In this document: one piece after another, positions 25,235-32,045 of the stretch | Layout of the letters: each line of letters begins with the position of its first letter | Position numbering within the stretch: position 1 is the stretch's first letter | From: Bacteroidaceae bacterium | GTDB taxonomy: Bacteria > Bacteroidota > Bacteroidia > Bacteroidales > Bacteroidaceae | Reading direction: 5' to 3' | Length of the DNA: 35,039 bases | Assembly: GCA_024398755.1 (NCBI GenBank) | Contig: JAKSIQ010000014.1 | Location: 1 to 35,039 of the forward strand | The notes under the pieces: model-generated | Database searches by the model: none | Told to the model about the DNA's origin: nothing | The model's input: the letters and a program-made list of their open reading frames with translations, nothing else | Position numbers and translations under genes: made by a program

Positions 25235-25894
25235 TTAAAATTTTATTCCTGCGCCAATTCTACAGCCCAACTCACTGCAATGTTCCGTTCCGAAGCCAAA
25301 TTCGCCCGATAAGAACCACCGTTCTCCAAGATCCTTATTGAATCCCAAATCAAACTGAAATCCCAACCAATACGGAATCCAAGTTGGGATATCATCACTG
25401 GAAATTCTTCTTTCAGCATTCCTATCCCAATAATCGGACCTGCCTTGCTGTGCCAATCCGAAAAGTGCCTGAACATAAAACTGAACTCCGTATGAAATCA
25501 AATATCGGCCGCCTAACAGCACATCATATGCGTATGTATTCTCCCTTCTGGTAATTTCGTCAGTAAAAGGGTTGAAATAATTAATCCAAAGATGATTGTA
25601 ACCGATGCTTGAAACTGCATACCAGCGGTTTCTTATTCTGTACGTTACGTGCGCGCCAAAGGTTGGAGTTACGTACAGGTCATAACAACTTTTATCAAGT
25701 TCCTTTATTGATGGCACAAGTGATTCCGAAGAATATCTTTCAACCAGTGGCAGTCCCCAATAAAAATCATACTGGAAATATATCGATGGATCACCCAACC
25801 CAAAATCAACGCTCCACCGGCGTTCCTTTTCTTGAGCCGACATCGGGGCAACAGACATCGCACATATGACAAATAGCACCACCAATCTACTCAT
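25235..25894 (-). CDS. outer-membrane beta-barrel-like protein, cassette A
   Basis: A 219-aa protein with a signal peptide (MSRLVVLFVICAMSVAPMSA) and alternating aromatic/hydrophobic strands ending in a C-terminal aromatic residue (RIGAGIKF), as in small outer-membrane barrels. It shares long blocks with the protein at 27026-27649: RWYAVSS, ENTYAYD, LLGGRY, FYVQAL and QG-x2-DYW. The ATG at 25894 falls exactly where the fabG-derived scar ends. No function can be assigned; it is paired with the lipoprotein gene downstream. Confidence 0.75.
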   Translation of the reverse strand: MSRLVVLFVICAMSVAPMSAQEKERRWSVDFGLGDPSIYFQYDFYWGLPLVERYSSESLVPSIKELDKSCYDLYVTPTFGAHVTYRIRNRWYAVSSIGYNHLWINYFNPFTDEITRRENTYAYDVLLGGRYLISYGVQFYVQALFGLAQQGRSDYWDRNAERRISSDDIPTWIPYWLGFQFDLGFNKDLGERWFLSGEFGFGTEHCSELGCRIGAGIKF

Positions 25895-25949
25895 ATATTA
25901 TTTTGCCCCACCGTTTGGTCATCATACCCTTGAGCAGACGACGCGTAAC
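25893..25949 (-). pseudogene. internal fabG fragment (scar)
   Basis: About 57 bp is nearly identical (two mismatches) to 34171-34227 inside fabG, covering the codons for TRRLLKGMMTKRWGRIIN. It is out of the fabG frame after the junction and cannot make a reductase. On the other side of the junction at 25949 the sequence becomes the 5' end of an ACP gene. It ends at the start codon of the cassette A barrel gene. Confidence 0.88.
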
Positions 25950-26020
25950 TTCTCCGCGTCAATCTCCAGGTCCTCAATCATGAAATTCCGGACCTTAGCT
26001 TCAAGGTCGCTTCTTTCCAT
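25949..26020 (-). pseudogene. truncated ACP 5' fragment (scar)
   Basis: Exactly 24 codons matching the start of the ACP at 24440-24682, with Ile6 to Asp and similar small changes (MERSDLEAKVRNF). The fragment breaks at 25949 with at most 1-2 bp of shared sequence and joins the fabG piece. The fused frame reads eight more codons and stops (TGA). The serine site is missing, so it is not an ACP. Confidence 0.9.
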
Positions 26021-26096
26021 ATTAATCGCAATTATTTTTCAAAGATACATATTATTACTGATTCTGAGCCGCATACGGCCATGTCTTCTCATTCCT
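26021..26096 (-). repeat. duplicated upstream region of the ACP gene
   Basis: This interval matches 24683-24758 with a few substitutions and a 2-bp length change. It includes the TATCTTTG element (minus strand, 26047-26040) and the GCCG-CATA-CGGC inverted repeat. The duplicated promoter now reads through the scar into the cassette A genes. Confidence 0.85.
26040..26047 (-). promoter_or_regulatory. -7-like element, duplicated copy
   Basis: TATCTTTG on the minus strand inside the duplicated ACP upstream region. If active it would produce a transcript with the 32-codon scar ORF as leader, followed by the cassette A barrel gene. Evidence is consensus match and duplication only. Confidence 0.4.
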
Positions 26097-26112
26097 CATA
26101 TCACCAATGGCA

Positions 26113-26499
26113 TTATGGCCAATACTGTTTCCTAAGGAAATAATAAAACGCAGTACATGCATCTGCTTCACTGTCCAACTCGCTAAAATTAGTCAGTTTG
26201 GCATACATATACTCCAATGCTTCTGTTTCCTCATCGAAACAATGGACATCGGTCTTAACACGACGGTCAAGAAGAACATAATACACCCACATCGTCTTTC
26301 CGTCATTTCCCTGTTCCCTTTTTAGCATGGTTTCACCTTCAAAACAATACGGAACGGGGAGCCCATCCAAATGATACCAGCACCTTGGAACACCGGCAAT
26401 ATCAAGTTTTCGCTGCAATTCAAACACATCCATTGGAACACAACTCGCCACTCGGATCATTTTTTTTATAGCGACGGGACAATTTCGGACCGTTTTCAT
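26113..26499 (-). CDS. small unknown protein, possibly immunity-like
   Basis: A 128-aa protein without signal peptide or membrane segment. The middle reads YHLDGLPVPYCFEG and MLKREQGNDGKTMWVYYVLLDRR, followed by FDEETEALEYMYAKL. This strand-rich core ending in a helical FxxExEAxxYM stretch is reminiscent of small immunity proteins of polymorphic toxin systems, but I cannot name a family and see no toxin gene. Its start overlaps the stop of the cassette B lipoprotein gene by one base (TAATG), so it is a third gene of that cassette; cassette A has no counterpart. Confidence 0.65.
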   Translation of the reverse strand: MKTVRNCPVAIKKMIRVASCVPMDVFELQRKLDIAGVPRCWYHLDGLPVPYCFEGETMLKREQGNDGKTMWVYYVLLDRRVKTDVHCFDEETEALEYMYAKLTNFSELDSEADACTAFYYFLRKQYWP

Positions 26500-27023
26500 T
26501 AAAAATCGAATATCCCTGTTTCAATGCTGCATCCCTGAGAATTGACATTTATCTGTCCCCAACCCTGTGGAATTCCTTCTTTTGTAACTTCAAAGCGAAT
26601 AATTCCTTTATCATCAACAATTCCGCTTCCTACAGTAAAACAGTGAATGCCATACTCATCTTCATTCAATTCAGAATCCATCGATATGACCATTACCGAA
26701 TTCCGGTCTACAGTTACAGCGGTTCCTTCCAAAAAAGTATAATTGTTATACGAGCTGGTTTCATTATTGCATTTTATACGCCAAGTACTGTCATTTATTG
26801 TCGTAAATGTGAAGTAATGCATATCTGAGTCAATTTCATGATGTAAAAATGCGCTGACGTCTTCACGAAACAATTCATACCTCTCGTATTTGCGCTTGCA
26901 ATATGCTTCCATATCCATTCCATATTCTGAACAGTCATAATCATTGAATCCCAAGCATGAATACACGGGAAGCAACAATAAGATAACGATTATAATTACG
27001 AACCATCTTCTCATAGTACCCAT
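26499..27023 (-). CDS. small lipoprotein-like protein, cassette B
   Basis: About 174 aa from the ATG at 27023, 2 bp after the barrel gene's stop codon; another ATG at 27014 (MRRWFVIIIVILL) is equally good. The signal segment ends in LLPVYSC, a reasonable lipobox. The C-terminal half (VISMDSELNEDEYGIHCFTVG, IIRFEVTKEGIPQGWGQINV) is paralogous to the cassette A lipoprotein. Located between the barrel gene and the 128-aa gene with one-base overlap to the latter. Function unknown. Confidence 0.72.
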   Translation of the reverse strand: MGTMRRWFVIIIVILLLLPVYSCLGFNDYDCSEYGMDMEAYCKRKYERYELFREDVSAFLHHEIDSDMHYFTFTTINDSTWRIKCNNETSSYNNYTFLEGTAVTVDRNSVMVISMDSELNEDEYGIHCFTVGSGIVDDKGIIRFEVTKEGIPQGWGQINVNSQGCSIETGIFDF

Positions 27024-27025
27024 GT

Positions 27026-27649
27026 TTATAGTCTGACACCAATGGCTGCACGTCCTCCCATAATAGGATTGCTGTGCTCGGTTCCAATTCCCCAATCAAA
27101 ATTCCCATATAGCCTGGAAAATAAATCAACGGTCAATCCCACTCCTATCTGATAGCCTAATCCGAGATCAGTTCTGTACCCGCGGTTGCTCCTGATAGTT
27201 TCAATGTACCCCCAATAGTCGGCGTTTCCCTGACGTGCCACTCCTATCAGAGCCTGAACATAGAATCCTGCTTTTGTAGCATACACATAGCGACCGCCCA
27301 GCAGTATATCATATGCATATGTGTTTTCATGTCCTGTTATCTCATTGCTGAACATATTGCAGTAATCTATCTTCAAAGTATTGAAACCAAAACTTGATAC
27401 TGCATACCATCTCTCGTACATCTTGTAGGATACGCGCAAGGAATAGGTCGGCGAAACTGACATGTTGAATGAATGCAGTTCAATATCCTTTATGCTTACA
27501 TCACGGCGTTCCACTCCGACCAGTCGTGTCTCGCCTTCTGGGTGATATTTCGATGAAAAGCCCAAGCCAAAATCACATTGCCATCTGTCTTGCGACGAAA
27601 CGAGTGCCGATACGGACAATAGAAAAACAAATATCAACAGTCGTTTCAT
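27026..27649 (-). CDS. outer-membrane beta-barrel-like protein, cassette B
   Basis: A 207-aa protein from the ATG at 27649 (a TTG precedes it). It has a signal peptide (MKRLLIFVFLLSVSALVSS) and a strand-rich barrel-like body ending RAAIGVRL. It is a paralog of the cassette A barrel protein with the same order of conserved blocks, including RWYAVSS, ENTYAYD-x-LLGGRY and FYVQAL. A TATCTTTG element lies 35-42 bp upstream. Function unknown; it may form a surface complex with its neighbouring lipoprotein. Confidence 0.75.
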   Translation of the reverse strand: MKRLLIFVFLLSVSALVSSQDRWQCDFGLGFSSKYHPEGETRLVGVERRDVSIKDIELHSFNMSVSPTYSLRVSYKMYERWYAVSSFGFNTLKIDYCNMFSNEITGHENTYAYDILLGGRYVYATKAGFYVQALIGVARQGNADYWGYIETIRSNRGYRTDLGLGYQIGVGLTVDLFSRLYGNFDWGIGTEHSNPIMGGRAAIGVRL

Positions 27650-27683
27650 CAATAGTTCGTTAAAAAGTTTACAATATACTTTT

Positions 27684-27691
27684 CAAAGATA
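27684..27691 (-). promoter_or_regulatory. -7-like element upstream of cassette B
   Basis: TATCTTTG on the minus strand within the same ATGTATCTTTGAAA 14-mer found upstream of the ACP gene. A TTGTTGTG stretch farther upstream could serve as a -33 element. It separates cassette B from the restriction-modification genes. Confidence 0.45.
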
Positions 27692-27727
27692 CATCTTTTT
27701 AAAATGCAGTCACAACAACACCGATTG

Positions 27728-28609
27728 CTAAAATGGCAAATCCGGCCCGTAATAAGCCTCAGGTTCACTGAGGACACGAATGTCTTTATCTTCAAACAGT
27801 TTGGCTTGTTTCTGGAGCTTGTCCAGATATTCACCACGAATAGCATAGCTGTTAAGCTCTTCTCTACGAGCTTTACTTAACTCTAAGAATTTATCGCTCT
27901 GGTCGATGCCCAGGAAGCGGCGGCCAAGAAGTGTGGCGGCAATACCGGTAGTACTGCTGCCTGTAAACGGATCAAGAATCCAAGCTCCAGGTTCTGTTGA
28001 AGCCTGAATTATACGGGAAAGTACGCACAATGGTTTTTGAGTCGGGTGCTTGCCACAACTCTTTTCCCACTTTGCAATTGCCGGCAGAGTCCATACATCA
28101 CGCATTTGGGTACCGCCATTTATCTCTTTCATCAACTCATAGTTGAAATAGTGAGCAACCTTCTGCTCCTTTCTAGCCCAAAGAATGTACTCTGCTGAAT
28201 ACGTAAAATACCGGCAGGAAAGGTTTGGTGGTGGATTTGTTTTGACCCAGGTAATGCAGTTCAGAATCTTGAAACCAAGTTCCGTCAGGCATCTGGCAAT
28301 TGAGAAGATATTGTGATATGTCCCGCTCACCCAGATAGTACCATTGCTTTTCAGTTTATCTCTGCAAACAGACAACCACTCCTTATCAAATTTGTAATCT
28401 TCCTCAAAGCCTTGCGATTTATCCCATTCTCCTTTATTGACAGAAACCATGCGTCCACTCTGAACGCTGATACCACCATTTGATAAATGATACGGCGGAT
28501 CGGCAAAGACTATATCGAACTTAAAATCAAAAGATTTCAGTAATTCGATGCAGTCTCCTTGTATAAGAGTGAAGTCTTTATCGGCAGATCTGTAATACGG
28601 AGTAATCAT
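27728..28609 (-). CDS. dpnA: DpnA-like beta-class DNA adenine methyltransferase
   Basis: A 293-aa DNA methyltransferase with motif order typical of the beta class: catalytic ADPPYHLSNGG (DPPY at 37-40) near the N-terminus and the SAM-binding LDPFTGSSTTG at about 212-222. The TIWVSGTYHNIF segment and overall length fit DpnA, the second, single-strand-capable GATC methylase of DpnII systems. The ATG at 28609 overlaps the preceding stop codon as TGATG; a TTG one codon earlier is less likely. It is the last gene of the four-gene operon. Confidence 0.9.
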   Translation of the reverse strand: MITPYYRSADKDFTLIQGDCIELLKSFDFKFDIVFADPPYHLSNGGISVQSGRMVSVNKGEWDKSQGFEEDYKFDKEWLSVCRDKLKSNGTIWVSGTYHNIFSIARCLTELGFKILNCITWVKTNPPPNLSCRYFTYSAEYILWARKEQKVAHYFNYELMKEINGGTQMRDVWTLPAIAKWEKSCGKHPTQKPLCVLSRIIQASTEPGAWILDPFTGSSTTGIAATLLGRRFLGIDQSDKFLELSKARREELNSYAIRGEYLDKLQKQAKLFEDKDIRVLSEPEAYYGPDLPF

Positions 28610-29154
28610 CAATGGAACGTTGCGGTCGAAACAATCTCAAAAATATTCCGGTGTTCTTTGAGCCTTTCTAACAGGTTCTTGAACATATAGGCATCATGTC
28701 TGTTAGTCTTTTCCTGGACCATCAACAATTTTGCTATTAATATCAGGAACTTTACACTATACTCACCTTTACCGGCTAATTTGTCGTATTTTGCAGCCTC
28801 ATCATTGACATCAGCCAATAATTTGTCTGGTGATAGCAACTCATCTTGCTCCGCTTTAGTTTCTAACGGGACTGTCTGTCCCCAAAGATTAAGCAAACTG
28901 TCCAGCAACAAATCTGTCTCGTGTGGTTCACTGTAGTGTTTAATCAGCATATCCACTGCCCAATGAATATGCTTTGGAGTACGAATGCGGCTCCAGTTGT
29001 CGCCTTCTTTCTGGCGATATTTTAGCAAGATGTCATAATCCGACAAAGTGCCTTTGTAGATGCCGAGAATGTAACTGCCATTCACTGGGACAATGGCCAA
29101 TGGCTCCTGTCCCTTACATACCATTGAAATATTTTGGCCTGGCATAATACTCAT
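28609..29154 (-). CDS. unknown protein within the DpnII-type operon
   Basis: A 181-aa soluble protein I do not recognise. The first 60 residues look strand-rich (ISMVCKGQEPLAIVPVNGSYILGIYKG) and the rest helical (KHIHWAVDMLIKHY, LLLDSLLNLW, VKFLILIAKLLMV, MFKNLLERLKEH). There is no catalytic motif I can see. It overlaps the endonuclease by 4 bp (ATGA) and the second methylase by 1 bp (TGATG), so it must be co-translated with them. The classical pneumococcal DpnII operon has only three genes, so this is an extra component. A regulator, specificity aid or anti-phage accessory are all possible. Confidence 0.8.
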   Translation of the reverse strand: MSIMPGQNISMVCKGQEPLAIVPVNGSYILGIYKGTLSDYDILLKYRQKEGDNWSRIRTPKHIHWAVDMLIKHYSEPHETDLLLDSLLNLWGQTVPLETKAEQDELLSPDKLLADVNDEAAKYDKLAGKGEYSVKFLILIAKLLMVQEKTNRHDAYMFKNLLERLKEHRNIFEIVSTATFH

Positions 29155-30008
29155 TTTAGTTTTTTGGAAACGATACCAGCCTCAAGATCGGAGATGCTGT
29201 ACAAATCCTCCAGAACATCAAACGTCTCCTTCAAGTTATTCCTGGCGCTGCCCCAGCCCCAACCGTCGGTAAACCAAACAAACTTGAAGTAGCCAAGGTC
29301 CTTGGTTTCCATCGTGATAGTTTTATAACTGCGGGCTGTCTCATTCAGTTTGGAACCGCTGCTGGTATAGAAGTTTGTCTCTATCCCATACACGGTATCC
29401 TTACCCTTGACCACAAAGTCAAAGCGTTTCTCTGCGCCTCCGTTGTTGGATATTGAAGATAGGTCGATTCCCCACTTGGATTCAATCTCATGGATATACA
29501 TTTCCTTGAAGTAGGTCTTATCTTTGACCAGACCGGCTTTTTGCAAATAGCTTTCGACCAGGTCTTCCATGAGGTGGCCACCACGGTTCTTTCTTCCGTT
29601 TGAGTCAAGCCCTGTTTCCACACCAGTGACATAATCAACCAGATTGTTTACAATATGGTTCTCCATCAGGTCAAACAGCCCGGTCTTACGCATAAACTTG
29701 GTGTAATCGGTCACTGTGTAGTTCATTTTGTTGAATTTGAAATTGAACTGGCCTTCATCATCCATAGCCATTATCTCCAGCTCGCGCTTTGCAAGAAGGA
29801 TAGGGATACATTTAAGCGTCTCCGGGTATTGTTTGAGGATAGCTTCAAATTCCTTCTCAATGTTCTTTGAGCCGATGAGCGAATTCAAAATATTCAACGG
29901 GATCCTGATGGCCTCGACATTGGCAAAGACCTTGTCAAAATCCACATAGTATTTATAGTCGGCAATAGACGGTCTGAAGGCCGCAAGCCATTTATCGAAA
30001 TCTCTCAT
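29151..30008 (-). CDS. dpnB: DpnII/MboI-family restriction endonuclease
   Basis: A 285-aa type II endonuclease, close to the size of DpnII. The nuclease core is visible as KRFDFVVKGKD (Asp197), then GIETNFYTSSGSKLNETARSY (Glu210 to about 227), the diagnostic block of GATC-cutting DpnII relatives. It should cut unmethylated GATC; this rests on family knowledge. It begins 4 bp after the first methylase and overlaps the unknown gene by ATGA. Confidence 0.92.
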   Translation of the reverse strand: MRDFDKWLAAFRPSIADYKYYVDFDKVFANVEAIRIPLNILNSLIGSKNIEKEFEAILKQYPETLKCIPILLAKRELEIMAMDDEGQFNFKFNKMNYTVTDYTKFMRKTGLFDLMENHIVNNLVDYVTGVETGLDSNGRKNRGGHLMEDLVESYLQKAGLVKDKTYFKEMYIHEIESKWGIDLSSISNNGGAEKRFDFVVKGKDTVYGIETNFYTSSGSKLNETARSYKTITMETKDLGYFKFVWFTDGWGWGSARNNLKETFDVLEDLYSISDLEAGIVSKKLK

Positions 30009-30012
30009 AACT

Positions 30013-30918
30013 CTATATGTTGAAAGCGTTTGAAATCATTATCTCTGAAATGCATCCTCGGCCATTTGGATTGGAATTAATCATTCTGGCGGCTGATACT
30101 CTTTTTATTGTGAACTTATGATATAGCCTATCAAAGAAGTTCTCTTCAGGATCTACATTTTTAGGGTCTGAATTGCTTGCTACAAACACAGCTCCTTCCG
30201 CTGCAATATCCTCAATAAAACGGCCTAAACGTCGCTGCTCGTTGTCATCGAAACCATCTTTGGCGTATGATGTAAAAGCAGCTGTCTCTGTCAAGGGTTT
30301 ATATGGAGGATCAAAGTAGAACACGGCATCAGGTCCAGCAAACAGGCCGGTTTCGCTGAAATCTCCGCATAGAATTTCAACCTTCTGGAGAAGAGCGGAG
30401 TCTGCACGCAGGGTGTCTTCATCACAAATCTTCGGGTTAGAGTATTTGCCATGAGGAACATTGAATTCTCCCTTTGAGTTAACCCGGTAAAGGCCATTGA
30501 AGCAAGTCCGGTTTAAGAATATAAATAACGCCGCAGTCTTAATATCTGAGATATTACGCGAATTGAACAAGGCTCTTTTCGACAGGAAATATTCTTTCCT
30601 GCCATCTGCGCCCAAAGAAATGTATTCGGACTGAATTCGATTGAGTTCTTGTATCAGAGCTTCAACATTGCTTTTGATGACTCGATATGTGCAAATCAAC
30701 TCTGCATTGATATCATTGACGACGGCTCTTTCAATATTCGGATACTCCTGAAGAATCCAAAACAGCACGGCACCACCACCCACGAAAGGCTCAACGTATA
30801 TCATATTCTTTCTTGAGCCCAAATCAGACGGGAGGGAATTCCTTACCTCGTCAAGGAGTTGTGTCTTACCTCCCACCCACTTGACAAACGGCTTAGCCGG
30901 CATGTTTCCCAATTGCAT
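30013..30918 (-). CDS. dpnM: Dam/DpnM-type DNA adenine methyltransferase
   Basis: A 301-aa alpha-class methylase. The SAM motif is FVKWVGGK (11-18), followed by EPFVGGGAVLFW, the recognition segment LNRTCFNGLYRVNSKGEFNV (136-155) shared by Dam and DpnM, and the catalytic DPPY (203-206). GATC is the expected target. The ATG at 30918 is preceded by AAGGAG, 9 nt away, which lies inside the last codons of the O-methyltransferase (Lys-Glu-stop); an alternative ATG is at 30903. This places the restriction operon in the polyene transcript or at least translationally next to it. Confidence 0.93.
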   Translation of the reverse strand: MQLGNMPAKPFVKWVGGKTQLLDEVRNSLPSDLGSRKNMIYVEPFVGGGAVLFWILQEYPNIERAVVNDINAELICTYRVIKSNVEALIQELNRIQSEYISLGADGRKEYFLSKRALFNSRNISDIKTAALFIFLNRTCFNGLYRVNSKGEFNVPHGKYSNPKICDEDTLRADSALLQKVEILCGDFSETGLFAGPDAVFYFDPPYKPLTETAAFTSYAKDGFDDNEQRRLGRFIEDIAAEGAVFVASNSDPKNVDPEENFFDRLYHKFTIKRVSAARMINSNPNGRGCISEIMISNAFNI

Positions 30919-30924
30919 AACCAG

Positions 30925-32028
30925 TCACTCCTTAGTGCATACCATAATGCTGTGGCCGCCCTGGCCCATTATGTCGTAAATCCTTTCAACCTTCATGCCG
31001 GCCTGACTGACCAGACGCTCCATTGCATCGGAATGATACATTTTGCTGTTGCCGTTGGCTATGGCGGTGAAGTACAGGCTTGTCATGGTAAGGCACAGAG
31101 TTGCAGCCTCGTAGCGCTGACGGTCCCAGAAGGTCTCCATGATGTACAGACGTGTGCCGCTGTCCATGGCCTTTGCGGCACGCTGCAGTATTGAAAGTAT
31201 CTCGTCCTCGCTGAAGCAGTCCAGGAACTGACTCATCCAGATGGCATCGAAATGACGGTCCTGAGGGAACGCGGCGTTCCTGTCAAGCAGGTTGATGCCG
31301 AATCCGTCAATGCGGTCGGCCCCCTTCTGCCCTGCCGTCTGCTGACGCATCATCTCAAGCTGCTGCGGAAGGTCCATGATAGTCACCTTCACGTCGCTGC
31401 TGTAACCCACGCAGCGCATTGCCCATCGGCCCGTGTTGCCGCCCACATCGACCAGGGATTTTGTCTCATGTTCGTCAAACACAATCTTCAGCGCCTCTTC
31501 GAACGAACTGTCGGAATAGAAGTGGTCAAAGCCGAACCAGCTCTTCTTCACCTGCTCGGGAAGGCTTGACAGGCCCTCATAGACGGTAGGCCAGCTGCCA
31601 AAGTGCTCCAGTCCGGCCGGACGGCCCTCCTTGAGCGATTCCTCAAGCCTGAACCAGCCCTCGTAGTTCACGTCATGGTTGAAGTCCATGTTGGCGCGTG
31701 TAGCCTTGTCGGTAAGCAGGAAGAATCCTGCCTTAGTCATGCTGAAGCGGTCAGTTTCCGGGTTGACAATTACCGTTCCGGCCGACAGCGATGCCTCAAG
31801 AAGCACCTTGACTGCGTATGCCGACAGTCCGGTAGCCTTTACAAGTTCCTCTTCGGTCATTCCTTCACTGCTGTCACGCAGCAAGTCCAGTATTCCGAAC
31901 TTGACCATCAGGCGCGATGCCTGGAAAATGGCCGGACCCCATGCAATGAATTCAGCCAGACGCTGTGCGTCACCGGCCTTCATGGTGTCCTTTGTGTATG
32001 CTTTCTGCAATGCGGGTGAAAGGTTCAT
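30925..32028 (-). CDS. SAM-dependent O-methyltransferase (ApeB role)
   Basis: A 367-aa class I methyltransferase of the plant/bacterial O-methyltransferase type. The N-terminal winged-helix dimerisation domain (ILDLLRDSSEGMTEEELVKATGL) precedes the SAM-binding VDVGGNTGRWAM and DLPQQLEMM motifs. It probably methylates the aryl head group, as the methyltransferase of aryl polyene clusters does. It begins 17 bp after the KS gene and ends 6 bp before the DpnM gene. Confidence 0.82.
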   Translation of the reverse strand: MNLSPALQKAYTKDTMKAGDAQRLAEFIAWGPAIFQASRLMVKFGILDLLRDSSEGMTEEELVKATGLSAYAVKVLLEASLSAGTVIVNPETDRFSMTKAGFFLLTDKATRANMDFNHDVNYEGWFRLEESLKEGRPAGLEHFGSWPTVYEGLSSLPEQVKKSWFGFDHFYSDSSFEEALKIVFDEHETKSLVDVGGNTGRWAMRCVGYSSDVKVTIMDLPQQLEMMRQQTAGQKGADRIDGFGINLLDRNAAFPQDRHFDAIWMSQFLDCFSEDEILSILQRAAKAMDSGTRLYIMETFWDRQRYEAATLCLTMTSLYFTAIANGNSKMYHSDAMERLVSQAGMKVERIYDIMGQGGHSIMVCTKE

Positions 32029-32045
32029 ATATGGTCTTTATTGTT

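Noticed and set aside
25893-26020. A real 32-codon gene formed by the ACP-fabG fusion
   Set aside because: It lacks the ACP serine and reads the fabG part out of frame; better seen as a scar, though it may be translated as a leader.
24757-30918. A complete mobile element (IS, transposon or integrative element) carrying the restriction and cassette genes
   Set aside because: No transposase, integrase, terminal inverted repeats or target-site duplication were found around the block.
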